Source of the DNA: DSOI01 sp041394885
GTDB taxonomy: Bacteria > Acidobacteriota > Terriglobia > Bryobacterales > Bryobacteraceae
DNA length: 64,000 bases
Direction of reading: 5' to 3'
NCBI GenBank assembly: GCA_041394885.1
Contig: JAWKHI010000006.1
Location: forward strand, 132,100 to 196,099
In this document: positions 36,170 through 45,484 of the stretch, piece by piece
Numbering within the stretch: position 1 is the first letter of the stretch
How the letters are laid out: every line of letters starts with the position of its first letter
The notes under the pieces: generated by a model
What the model was told of the DNA's origin: nothing
What the model saw: only the letters and a program-made list of their open reading frames with translations
The model's database searches: none
Made by a program: the position numbers and the translations under genes

Positions 36170-36386
36170 ATTAAGATCCTTTTACCTCGTTGAACCTCGG
36201 AGCCCCCGTGTTCCTCGGGGAACTTCGGATTTTCGGACTCCGTCTTCGCCTCGGAAGTCTGTTTCTACCAATTCCTGGAGAATTCCACCTTCCGAAGCCT
36301 GTCACGGAGAAGTATGCAATCAACGTGCCACCACGGCCAGGTGTAGAAAGGTTTTCGATTGAAAATAAAGGATACTTAATCGATAA

Positions 36387-36776
36387 TCACAACAAGGTCG
36401 GATCCAGACCCCCGCCGGTCACTTCCGGACCGTCCGCCCGCGGCGACACCGCTCCGCGATCCAAATAGGCCCGCAGTTCCGCCTCCGATCCGCCGAAAAA
36501 CGATTCCACCAATTCCCGCACCGCCGCCCGCCGTGCCTGGTCACGCTCGAGTTTGGGTCTGTAGAGAAAAGCCCGGCCCTTCTTCTCGCGATCCACGGCG
36601 CCGCGCGTGGCCAGACGCTCCATCAGCGTCATTACCGTGGTATAGGCCAGCGGCCGGCTCTTCAACAGTTCCGCACGGATTTCCCCCACCGATCCCGCAC
36701 CCAGCCGCCACAACACCCGCAAGCAGTCCAGTTCGAGCGGAGGCGGTATTTCACTGGCGCGCACTCCCCTCGACAT
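36387..36776 (-). CDS. BlaI/MecI-type transcriptional regulator
   Basis: A protein of about 129 residues starting at the ATG at 36776. The winged helix shows LELDCLRVLWRLGAGSVGEI, LAYTTVMTLMERLATRGAV and DREKKGRAFLYRP, the penicillinase-repressor fold. The C-terminal part dimerises (RRAAVRELVESFFGGSE). BlaI repressors are usually cleaved by a BlaR1 partner; none is adjacent. The gene ends an operon with yhaM (7 bp upstream). Its regulon is unknown. Confidence 0.82.
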   Translation of the reverse strand: MSRGVRASEIPPPLELDCLRVLWRLGAGSVGEIRAELLKSRPLAYTTVMTLMERLATRGAVDREKKGRAFLYRPKLERDQARRAAVRELVESFFGGSEAELRAYLDRGAVSPRADGPEVTGGGLDPTLL

Positions 36777-36783
36777 AGGCCCC

Positions 36784-37872
36784 CTACTTTTTGCCGAGCG
36801 CCTGCTGGAGCTGCTCGGCAAACACCGACGCTGTTTTTGGCGCGGCCGGAGAACCCGCATCGGCCGGAGCCTTACTCTTCCGATCGACGTCCTTCTTCTC
36901 CACAGGCTGTGAATGAAGATACTGCTCTTTCTTCAACAGGCTCCGCTCGAGCGAGGCGACGTATCCCGTCCACGATCCCTCGATCCGGTTATCGCGCGAC
37001 ACCGCGCCGCGGACCGTTTCCATCTTCGAATCCAAATTGTCCAGATGATGCAGCAACATCGCTTCGGCGCACAAAGGAGGCTTCGGCGAGCCATACTCCA
37101 GCATCCCGTGATGGCTGGCGATCAAATGCTCCACCAGCACGCGCAGCCGCGGCGGAAATTCCGGCATTAGCCGTAGCTTTTCACCCACCATTCGCAACCC
37201 GATCAGGATATGTCCGAGCAACTGCCCGTCGTCGCTGTACCCGAACGAACGCTCGTAGGTCAGTTCCTCGATCTTGCCGATATCGTGGAGGATCGCGCCC
37301 GTCAGCAGAAGGTCCACGTCCACGTCCGGATACCGCGGAGCCACCAGGCGGCACAAGGCGCACAGTGACAACACGTGTTCCACCAGCCCGCCGAGCCAGG
37401 CGTGGTGGATCGTCTTAGCCGCCGGCGCGCGCTCGAACTTGCCCGCGATCTCCGGATCGGCGAACACGGCCTCGAGCAGCCCGCGCAGCTGCGGATTGCC
37501 CACCGAGGCGATCACGCCGCGCAACTCCGCCATCATTTCCCCGCGGTCGCGCGCCGACGCCGGAAAGAAATCCCCCAAATCCACATCGGCCTCCGCCAGC
37601 CGGCCTAACGTGTGGATGGTGAACTGCATCCGGTTCTGGAACACCTGCGGCATTCCCTTCACCCGGATGAAGTCGTCCCGCTCGAAGGTGTCCATCACCT
37701 TCTCCACGTTGTCCCACATCTTGGCGTCGATCTCGCCCGTCCGGTCCGCCAGCACCAACGACAGATACGGATCGCCCGACCCTTTCTTGGGCCGTATATC
37801 CTTGTGCATCACGAGAAACGTGCCGGTGGCGAGCTCACCCGCCCGCAGATCGGTCACAGTGGGGGATTTCAT
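36784..37872 (-). CDS. yhaM: HD-domain 3'-5' exoribonuclease, YhaM-like
   Basis: A 362-residue protein with an N-terminal OB-fold (about residues 1-95; SLVLADRTGEIDAKMWDN and FIRVKGMPQVFQNRMQFTI), then an HD domain carrying HHAWLGGLVEHVLSL, the paired HDIGK and the later ASHHGMLEYGSPKPP. This is the arrangement of YhaM, an exonuclease that trims RNA or single-stranded DNA. A Lys/Pro-rich tail follows residue 315. It lies 19 bp downstream of the SurA-like gene. Confidence 0.85.
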   Translation of the reverse strand: MKSPTVTDLRAGELATGTFLVMHKDIRPKKGSGDPYLSLVLADRTGEIDAKMWDNVEKVMDTFERDDFIRVKGMPQVFQNRMQFTIHTLGRLAEADVDLGDFFPASARDRGEMMAELRGVIASVGNPQLRGLLEAVFADPEIAGKFERAPAAKTIHHAWLGGLVEHVLSLCALCRLVAPRYPDVDVDLLLTGAILHDIGKIEELTYERSFGYSDDGQLLGHILIGLRMVGEKLRLMPEFPPRLRVLVEHLIASHHGMLEYGSPKPPLCAEAMLLHHLDNLDSKMETVRGAVSRDNRIEGSWTGYVASLERSLLKKEQYLHSQPVEKKDVDRKSKAPADAGSPAAPKTASVFAEQLQQALGKK

Positions 37873-37891
37873 CGATGTCGCGTCGCCGCCG

Positions 37892-39082
37892 TTACTGGCT
37901 GGACGACTCGCCCTTCACCGTCTTAGCCGTGCCAGGCACCGGCACCATCCACAACAGGCGCCGCCGGTGCGGCATCAAGGCCACTTCTTCCTTGGTCACC
38001 GTTTCCGGTCGCAGCGCCGCCGGATCGCTCCACGCCGTCACCTTCCCAGGCGCCGACGCCGCGTCCACATACCCTTCCTTGATCTCGAGAAACGCGTCCT
38101 GGCGCAGCGCGGTCAGGTATTCGCGGATCTTCGGCTGGAAGATCGGCATGTAGAGCCGCTCGGTGATCTGGTTCTCCACTTCCTCGAACAGAGCCTGCCC
38201 CGGCCGGTGCCGCTCGTCCACCCGCAGGATCAAATACCCCGGCGGGTCGGTTTGCTTCACGGGGTCGGTGACGAATCCACGCTCCTGCTCCCAAACCAGA
38301 TCGATGAGCTCTTTCTTCAAATCGTCCTTCTCGAACCCGCCCAACTGCCCGTAGCTCTCCTTGGTGGTGGAGTCCGAATTGGCGGACGCCATCTCGCCGA
38401 ACTTCTCGCCTTTCCGCGCGCGCGCCACCAGGTCGGCCGCTTTCTTCGCGATCGCCGCCTCGCCTTCGTCGTCCTTGCCCGCCGTCGAAAGGAAGATCTC
38501 GCTCAAAAACACCTGGTCTTTGCGAACGAATTCCGTCTTGTGCTCTTCGTAGTAGGCCAGCAGGTCCGCACGCGGGATGTTGATCAGCCGGCCCACTTCC
38601 TGGCGCACCACGCGCTGGGTGAGAAGCTGATTGCTCATCTCGAGCTTGTAGTCCTCATAGAGCATCCCGGTCTGCTCTTTCACATACTGCTGGAACTTCT
38701 CAGGATCGGCGATTCCCGACACCTTTTGCAGTTCAGCCATCTGACGGCTGACGTCGCCGTCCACGTTGATGCCCAGTTCCTTGCCCTTCTGAATGAGAAG
38801 CAGTTGATCGATGCGATCCCGCAGCACGTTGGCTTCGCGTTCCTTGCGCGCCTCTTCGGCTTGCGGACCGGTAACGCCCCGCTGCTTCAATTCCGCCGCA
38901 ATCGCCGCTTTGGATTTCTCGAGTTCAGACCGCGTCACGATCTCACTGTTCACCTTAGCGACGATTTCTTCCACCACGCCGATCTCGGCCGCGCCCAGGC
39001 AAAAGGGGACGGCCAGCAATACCGGGGCCAGCTTGAGCTTGCGGACAGCGGCCCGCCCATCGAAAACTTCATTGAACGACAT
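37892..39082 (-). CDS. SurA-like periplasmic peptidyl-prolyl isomerase/chaperone
   Basis: A 396-residue protein from an ATG preceded by AGGAG, with a signal peptide (residues about 16-31), an N-terminal SurA-type domain (GVVEEIVAKVNSEIVTRSEL), a coiled helical region, and a parvulin domain at about 205-305 with FLSEIFLSTAG, FGEMASANSD and GGFEKDDLKKELIDLVW. A C-terminal helix resembles SurA. It folds or delivers outer-membrane proteins, matching the many barrels in this window. The start overlaps the mfd stop by 14 bases. Confidence 0.82.
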   Translation of the reverse strand: MSFNEVFDGRAAVRKLKLAPVLLAVPFCLGAAEIGVVEEIVAKVNSEIVTRSELEKSKAAIAAELKQRGVTGPQAEEARKEREANVLRDRIDQLLLIQKGKELGINVDGDVSRQMAELQKVSGIADPEKFQQYVKEQTGMLYEDYKLEMSNQLLTQRVVRQEVGRLINIPRADLLAYYEEHKTEFVRKDQVFLSEIFLSTAGKDDEGEAAIAKKAADLVARARKGEKFGEMASANSDSTTKESYGQLGGFEKDDLKKELIDLVWEQERGFVTDPVKQTDPPGYLILRVDERHRPGQALFEEVENQITERLYMPIFQPKIREYLTALRQDAFLEIKEGYVDAASAPGKVTAWSDPAALRPETVTKEEVALMPHRRRLLWMVPVPGTAKTVKGESSSQ

Positions 39083-42000
39083 ACTTCTCCTGATCCTCTC
39101 CATTATGAGACAACTCACCCAAACATTGCTCCAACTGCTCGAGCAACGCTCCCGCGCTCCCATCCACCGGCGCCAGCTTCAACACGCCGTCCGGACTGAA
39201 TTGCACTTGGGGCGTCCGGCCCACCCATTCCATCAGCCGCACCGGATCCACGCGCGACTCCGGATGAAACTTCAACTGCACCCGCCCTTGCTTGCGGTCA
39301 ATCGACTCCACGCCCACCCGCTCGGCCCAGCTCTTCACCAACGCAAACCGCATCAGCATCCGCACCGCGTCCGGCAGCGCGCCATAGCGATCCGCCAGTT
39401 CCTCCAGCACCTGGCGGGCCTGTTCCTGGTCCGCCGTTTCGGCGATCTGCTTGTACGCCCGCAACCGCTGATGCTCATCGCCAATGTAGCCGGCCGGGAT
39501 CCGCATGTCCATCCCCAGGTTGATGGTGGTGCGGACATCGAGGGCCGGCTGCTCGCCCTGCAGTTCCTTCACCGTCTGATCCATCAGCGACATGTACATG
39601 TCGTAGCCCACGCTGTTGATGTGACCGTGCTGCTCGCCGCCCAGCAGGTTCCCCGCCCCGCGCAGCTCCAGATCGAGGGCCGCGATCTTGAAACCCGCTC
39701 CCAGGTCGCTGAATTCTCGCAGCGCCGCCAGACGTTTGCGGGCGATCTCGGTCAATTCGGCGTCTTCCGGCACCAGCAGGTAGGCGTAGGCGCGCCGGTT
39801 GCTGCGTCCCACCCGGCCGCGCAACTGGTACAACTCCGACAACCCGTGCCGCTCCGCGTTCTCGATGATGATCGTGTTCGCCAGTGGAATGTCGATCCCG
39901 TTCTCGATGATCGTCGTGCATACGAACACATCGAACTCGTGCCGCATGAATCCGAGAATCACTTTCTCGAGCGCCGCCTCGTCCATCTGGCCGTGCCCGA
40001 CGCCTACCTTGGCCTCCGGAGCTAGTTCCTGGATCATCGACGCCCGGTTCCAGATACTGTCCACACGGTTGTGCAGATAGTAAACCTGCCCGCCACGGGC
40101 CAGTTCCTGCTCGATCGCCGTCTTTACCAGATCCGGCGAGTAGCGCGCCACCACCGTGTGTATCGCCAAACGGTCTTTCGGCGGCGTCTCGATCACCGAC
40201 AAATCGCGCAGCCCCAGCAGCGACATGTGGAGCGTGCGCGGAATCGCGTCGCACTCATGGTAAGCACGTCCACGTTCTTGCGCATCTGCTTCAGCTTCTC
40301 TTTGTGCCGCACGCCGAAACGCTGCTCCTCGTCCACCACCATCAAGCCCAAATCGCGAAATTCCACATCCGGCGACAGCAGCCGGTGCGTCCCCACCGCG
40401 ATATCGATCTTGCCCGCCGCCAGTTCCTCCAGCTGTGCTTTGACCTCCTTGGCGGACCGGAACCGGCTGAACATCTCGATCCGCACGGGAAAAGCCGCGA
40501 ACCGCCGCTTCAGCGTCTCGAAGTGCTGGAAGCATAACACCGTCGTGGGAGCCAACACCGCCACCTGCTTGCCGTCTCCCAAAGCCTTGAACGCCGCCCG
40601 CATCGCCACTTCGGTCTTCCCGTAGCCCACATCGCCGCACAACAGCCGGTCCATCGGCTGCTGGCTCTCCATGTCGCGTTTTATGTCTTGGATGGCGGCA
40701 AGCTGGTCTTTGGTTTCGGTGTACTCGAAAGAATCCTCGAATTCCCGCTGCCAGTTGCTATCGGGCGAGTAGGAGAACCCTTCGGCCATTTTCCGCCCGG
40801 CGTACAGCTTCAACAGCTCTTCCGCCATATCGCGCATCTTGGCCTTCACGCGGGACTTCGTCTTCGCCCACGTCGCTCCGCCAAGCTTGTCGAGCCCCGG
40901 TGCGTTGTCTCCCGCGCCCCGGTACTTCTGGATCAGATCCATCCGCGTGAGCGGAACATACAGCTTCGCGCCGCCGTTGTACTCGAGCAGCATGAAGTCG
41001 CCTTTGGTGTCGCCTTGCGGGATCTCGCGGATCCCCAAAAACCGCCCAATCCCGTGCGTGGCGTGTACCACGCAGTCGCCCTCTTTCAAGTCCCCGATGT
41101 CGGCCGCGAACGCCGTCGGCAAAACGCCCGGCTGCAACCCCCGCGAAGGCTGCGCCCCGCCGTCGGCACGATCGAACAGGTCTTCGGACCCGACCAGCAC
41201 CACCTTGCTGTCGGGAAACACCGCTCCGCGCCGGACCGCCCCCCGCGCCAGCAGGATGCTCGCCATCTCCCCGGCGTAGGTCCGTTGCGCCAGATACGGA
41301 GCCGCCGCCATTTCCTCGGCATCCACCCCTACCTGAAACGGCAGCGCGTACTCCTGAAAAATGTCCGCCAGGCGTTCCATTTCACCGGTCGTGGCGGCAA
41401 AAAATATCTGCCGGTAGCCTTGTTCCACCATCGTCCGCGATTCGGCTACTGCCACCGGCATGTTGCCGTGAAACGCCATGGACGGCTTGGTGGCGATTTC
41501 GCCGCCCGTGGCCGTGGAGAGGTCCAGATCGAGTTGCCGCATCGTCAGCCGCGGCATCTGCTCCACCTGTGCCTCGAACTCGTCCCACGGCAGGTAGATC
41601 CGTTCGAGCGGACATTCGCTCTCGGCCTGCTCCAACCGCTTCCACAATCGCCCGGCCGCGGTGCGCATCTGTTCCGGCTCGTCCAGTACAACCATCGTCC
41701 GCGCGCTCTGCGTCAGCACGGACCCCGCTCGCTCCTGCACCAGCGGCGCGCGAAACTCCCAGCCTCCGTATGGCTCCCCTTCCGGCGACCCCAACTCCCG
41801 CAACAACGCCTTGGACCGCGGCCATTCCGACAACGGCAGCAGCGTCGCTTCCGACAGCTTCAGCACGGACCGCTGCGTGGCCGGATCGAACGCTCGAATC
41901 GACTCGACGAGATCCCCGAAGAACTCCACACGCACCGGCTTCGATGCCTCGGCCGGAAACACGTCGAGAATGCCGCCGCGGATCGAATACTCGCCCGTCA

Positions 42001-42568
42001 TCTCCACCGGCTCCCGCCGCTCGTAGCCGATGCTATCCAGGTGCCGCGCCAGATCCGCCAGCGGGATCTCCTCGTCCACCTTCAACGTCACCGAAAGCTG
42101 GCGGTGAAATTCCGGCGTCCCCGTCCGCAGCAACGCGGATCCGATCGGAGTCACCGTAATCGGCGCCGTCCCTCTCGCCAGACGGTACAACCCTACCGCC
42201 CGCTGCTCGGCGATCTCGGTGTGCGGCGATAGATTCTGTCCCGGAATCACGTCCAGCGCCGGAATCAACTGCGGACGCCGCGGCTCTTTGTGAACCACCA
42301 GCATCGCGAAGAACGTTTCCACCAGCTCGGCCAGCGTCTCGGCTTGCTTACTCCCATCGGTCACCACCACCAACGGGCGCTCCACAATCTGCCACAACAG
42401 CGCCAGGTACAACGCCTTCGCCGTCGTGTTCAATCCGCGCAAGGAAAAGGCCGCCGATTCGTCGCGCGCTAGCGACGCCGGCAGCCGGCGCGCCAGGTCC
42501 TGAAACGCGGGATGACGCCCAACCGATTGCAACAGGTCTCGAATTGCCGGATGCGTCACGCAGTCCAA
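39069..42568 (-). pseudogene. mfd: Transcription-repair coupling factor with one frameshift
   Basis: Two overlapping frames encode one Mfd of about 1165 residues. The first (42568 to about 40250) contains the UvrB-like N-terminal part, the RNA-polymerase-interacting region (GDCVVHATHGIGRFLG, MLLEYNGGAKLYVP), and Walker A LLCGDVGYGKTEVAMRA. The second holds motifs IV-VI (FVCTTIIENGIDIP, LYQLRGRVGRSNRRAYAYL) and the C-terminal TRCF domain. The break is at TMSAT-PIPRTLHMSL: the codons read GCGACGCGATTCCGC where a C is missing. Mfd releases stalled polymerase and recruits UvrA. It overlaps rfaE2 upstream by 13 bases and the SurA-like gene downstream. Confidence 0.87.
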
Positions 42569-43047
42569 TCCTGCCGCCGCAGGATCTCCTTCTCGATGTT
42601 GGTGGACGAGTATCCCGGCTCGAGTGGAAGCGCCACCACTTCCCCGCCCGCGGCCTCCACTTCCTCGCGCCCCGCGATGAAGTGCGTCCAGTCCGCCCCC
42701 TTCACTAATACATCGGGCAGCAGCGCCGCGATCAACTCGCGCGGCGTTTCCTCACCGAAAAGTGTCACCGCGTCCACGGCCTGCAACGCGCAAACCAGTT
42801 CCGCCCGTTCGTCCTCGCGCAACAAAGGCCGCGAAGGCCCCTTGAGCCGCCCGACGCTCTCATCGGTGTTCAGCGCGAGAACCAGCACGTCGCCCAGGGC
42901 GCGCGCCCGTTCGAGCAGGCGCACGTGTCCGGGATGCAACAGATCGTAGCACCCGTTGGTGAAAACCACCTTCCGCCCGTCCCGCTTCCAGCGCGCCCGG
43001 GCTTCGACCAGCTCGGCGCGCGAGTACATACGCCCCATCGCTTCCAT
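42556..43047 (-). CDS. rfaE2: D-beta-D-heptose 1-phosphate adenylyltransferase-like protein
   Basis: A 163-residue cytidylyltransferase-fold protein with the nucleotide-binding VVFTNGCYDLLHPGHVRLL (HxGH), ALNTDESVGRLKG and the C-terminal GYSSTNIEKEI, matching RfaE2/HldE C-terminal domains. It activates heptose-1-phosphate with ATP to supply ADP-heptose for lipopolysaccharide. Start options are the methionines at 43047, 43038 and 43029; I chose the first. It heads the operon with mfd, and overlaps it by 13 bases. Confidence 0.82.
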   Translation of the reverse strand: MEAMGRMYSRAELVEARARWKRDGRKVVFTNGCYDLLHPGHVRLLERARALGDVLVLALNTDESVGRLKGPSRPLLREDERAELVCALQAVDAVTLFGEETPRELIAALLPDVLVKGADWTHFIAGREEVEAAGGEVVALPLEPGYSSTNIEKEILRRQDWTA

Positions 43048-43105
43048 GGTACCGTTCTTGCGGCTGGACCTCAGCTTGGAAGCCTGGGGTCGCAACGGCG
43101 TCAGG

Positions 43106-43567
43106 TCAGTGGGTACGAATCGTGTTCGGATCCTTCTCGAACCGGTATTCGAAATGGCACCCCTGGCAGGCATCGAACAAATGGCCGCCGCGTTCGAACA
43201 GCGCCGCCGCGTCGTGGGCTCGCGCCGCTTCCCCCAGTGACGCGCCGGCCTCGCGCAACGCTCGCGCCCGCTCGATCCAGTGGCCCTTATCCTTGGCGCG
43301 TCCTTCCATCATCAACAGGTTCCCGGCCTCGGTAAGCACGGTGGCGCTCGCCTCTACGTCCAGCCATTCGTCGTCGGTGTGAGGCTGGATCTCCTCCACC
43401 TTGTCCACCGTATAGATGGTGCCCACCGATTTCCAGACAATTTGCGCGTTCGGGATCACCATGTGGTGCATCACTTGTTCGAGTGTCGCCACCGCCTTGA
43501 TGGGAGGGCTGCTCTGGCATCCCGTCATCGCCATGGCTGCCGCCGCGAACCAAATCGTTTTTCGCAT
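43106..43567 (-). CDS. Lipoprotein cytochrome c (c'-like)
   Basis: A protein of about 153 residues starting at 43567 with a lipobox ending AMTGC (Cys17), so it is anchored to a membrane. Helical regions follow (LEQVMHHMVIPNAQIVWKS, WLDVEASATVLTEAGNLLMM), and a CXXCH haem site, CQGCH, is near the C-terminus. This is the layout of cytochrome c-prime-like proteins, with the haem motif close to the end. It is divergent from the DUF6644 genes. Its electron partners are not seen. Confidence 0.75.
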   Translation of the reverse strand: MRKTIWFAAAAMAMTGCQSSPPIKAVATLEQVMHHMVIPNAQIVWKSVGTIYTVDKVEEIQPHTDDEWLDVEASATVLTEAGNLLMMEGRAKDKGHWIERARALREAGASLGEAARAHDAAALFERGGHLFDACQGCHFEYRFEKDPNTIRTH

Positions 43568-43634
43568 CTCGCGAACGGCATTGTAGCAGAGCCGCCGCCT
43601 CGGCTTTGTTAGACTGTTCGGTTCCAGGTTGCTC

Positions 43635-44138
43635 ATGGCTCCGTTTATCCAATGGCTCGAAGGGACGGCGGGAAGCATCGCGATTCGCGAGTCGATTCTG
43701 CTCTATCCCGTCATCGAGACCACGCACGTGCTCACCCTCTGCCTGTTCCTCGGAATGATCGCCATGCTCGATCTGCGCTTGCTCGGCATTGGCCTCCGCG
43801 GCGTTCCGGTCTCGGAAGTAGCCGGAAGGCTGCTGCCGTGGGCGCTGTCGGGATTTGTGATCATGGCCATCAGCGGCGCGCTGTTGTTTTATTCCGGACC
43901 GGTGCGGGCGTCCAACAACATCTTCTTCAAGGTCAAGATGGCGATGATCCTGCTCACCGGCGTCAACGCGCTCTCGTTTCACTTCACGATCTATCGCCGC
44001 GTGGCCGATTGGGATCGCGACCCCACGCCCCCTCTCCGCGCCCGCGCGGCCGGATTCTTCTCCCTCGTGCTTTGGTGCGGCGTCGTGATTTGCGGACGCC
44101 TGCAGGCCTACAACTGGTTTGACCAGGCGAGAGGGTAG
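43635..44138 (+). CDS. DUF6644-type membrane protein
   Basis: A protein of about 167 residues with four or five hydrophobic helices (IETTHVLTLCLFLGMIAML, LLPWALSGFVIMAISGALLF, MAMILLTGVNALSFH). The sequence IQWLEGTAGSIAIRES followed by YPVIETTHVLTL and LDLRLLGIGLRGVPVSE is the family signature also found in the next gene. The start may be a TTG at 43629 or the ATG at 43635. The family is uncharacterised. It precedes a paralogue by five bases. Confidence 0.72.
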   Translation: MAPFIQWLEGTAGSIAIRESILLYPVIETTHVLTLCLFLGMIAMLDLRLLGIGLRGVPVSEVAGRLLPWALSGFVIMAISGALLFYSGPVRASNNIFFKVKMAMILLTGVNALSFHFTIYRRVADWDRDPTPPLRARAAGFFSLVLWCGVVICGRLQAYNWFDQARG

Positions 44139-44143
44139 CCCCG

Positions 44144-44611
44144 ATGGATCTGCTTCCCTTGTTCCAATGGTTAGAAGCAACGGCGATTGGAACGCTAGTG
44201 CGCGAATCCCTGTGGATGTTCCCCGTGATCCAGTGCGGCCATCTGCTGGCGCTCGCGATGCTCGGCGGATCCGTGCTTGTCGTGGACTTGCGTTTGCTCG
44301 GCCTGGGCCTGCGCGATCAACCCATCGAAAGCCTCGGGAGCAAAGTGCATCCCTGGCTCGTTGGATCGCTCGCCGCCATCGTCGCCACCGGCCTCCCCAT
44401 GTTCCTTTCCGAGGCGCTGAAGTGCTACTACAGCCCGCCGTTCTGGTACAAAATGACGCTGCTCGCCGCGGCAGCCGTTTTCGCCCTAACGGTACGAAAA
44501 AGAGTGTTGGCCGGACCCTGCGCGCCGCTCTGGCGCGGGTTGACGGCCGTCACCTCGATGGCGCTCTGGTTCGGCGTCGGATTCTCGGGCCGCTGGATCG
44601 CGTTCTACTAG
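44144..44611 (+). CDS. DUF6644-type membrane protein, paralogue
   Basis: A 155-residue membrane protein clearly related to its upstream neighbour: FQWLEATAIGTLVRES, MFPVIQCGHLLALAML and VVDLRLLGLGLRDQPIES align position by position with the first copy. Four helices are predicted by hydropathy. The five-base spacing implies co-translation, and the pair may form a complex with each other or with the secreted proteins that follow. Confidence 0.72.
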   Translation: MDLLPLFQWLEATAIGTLVRESLWMFPVIQCGHLLALAMLGGSVLVVDLRLLGLGLRDQPIESLGSKVHPWLVGSLAAIVATGLPMFLSEALKCYYSPPFWYKMTLLAAAAVFALTVRKRVLAGPCAPLWRGLTAVTSMALWFGVGFSGRWIAFY

Positions 44612-44664
44612 CCCACATCGCATGCGATGGTGACTGCTGTCTGGACCACGGAGCCCTTGAGCGA

Positions 44665-45480
44665 ATGAGGCGAATTCTTGTTTTCTTCCTGTTGATTGCT
44701 GATCTGGCGCCCGCCCAGACGCCCCGGCTGGCCAACGGGAAGCCCGATTTCAGCGGCGTTTGGCAGGCCGTGAGTTCCGCGCACTACGACGTGGAGCGGC
44801 ACATGGCGCGGCACTCATTGATGTTGCGCGATGGGCCGCACGGTCCGCTCCCGGCCGTGCCTGTGCTTGCCCTGGGCGCGGTGGGCGCCGTTCCCGGCGG
44901 CTTGGGCATCGTCGAAGGAGGAACCATTCCCTATAAGCCGGAAGCAGCCAAGCTCCGTGATGAGAATCGGCGCCATTGGCTCGAACGCGATCCCGAAATC
45001 AGGTGCTATCTGCCCGGTGTGCCGCGCGCCACCTACATGCCGTTTCCATTCCAGATCCTCCAGAATCAGAATCAATTCTTCATCGCCTATGAGTATGCCG
45101 GCGCCGTTCGCGACGTCTATTTCAAGGATCCAGGGCCCGCCGAGACCGACTCATGGATGGGCCAATCGGTGGGACGCTGGGACGGCGACACCTGGGTGAT
45201 CGACGTCTCCGGATTCAATGACCAGACCTGGTTCGATCGCTCCGGAACGCATCACAGCAACCAGTTGCGCGTGGAGGAACGATATTCGTTCCTGACACCC
45301 CATCACATTCAGTACGAAGCAACGATCACGGATCCGGAAGTGTTCACCCGGCCGTGGAAGATCTCCTTGCCGCTCTACCGCCGAATGGAAAAAGACGCGC
45401 GCCTGATGGACTTCAAGTGCGTCGAGTTCGTCGAAGAGCTCGTGTTCGGAGAACATCGCCGCAAGCCGCTCCCGAGGTGA
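44665..45480 (+). CDS. Secreted protein of unknown function, paralogue A
   Basis: A 271-residue protein with signal peptide RRILVFFLLIADLAPAQ, then the family start ANGKPDFSGVWQAV and later PDGEVRCYLPG-like, PFPFQILQNQNQF, ETDSWMGQSVGRWDGDTWVI and DVSGFNDQTWFD. The sequence WxGDTLVVDxxxFND also appears in the next gene, so the two are distant paralogues. This family is widespread in acidobacteria as secreted hypothetical proteins; no function is known. It follows DUF6644 genes by about 50 bp and probably shares their transcript. Confidence 0.65.
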   Translation: MRRILVFFLLIADLAPAQTPRLANGKPDFSGVWQAVSSAHYDVERHMARHSLMLRDGPHGPLPAVPVLALGAVGAVPGGLGIVEGGTIPYKPEAAKLRDENRRHWLERDPEIRCYLPGVPRATYMPFPFQILQNQNQFFIAYEYAGAVRDVYFKDPGPAETDSWMGQSVGRWDGDTWVIDVSGFNDQTWFDRSGTHHSNQLRVEERYSFLTPHHIQYEATITDPEVFTRPWKISLPLYRRMEKDARLMDFKCVEFVEELVFGEHRRKPLPR

Positions 45481-45484
45481 CATC

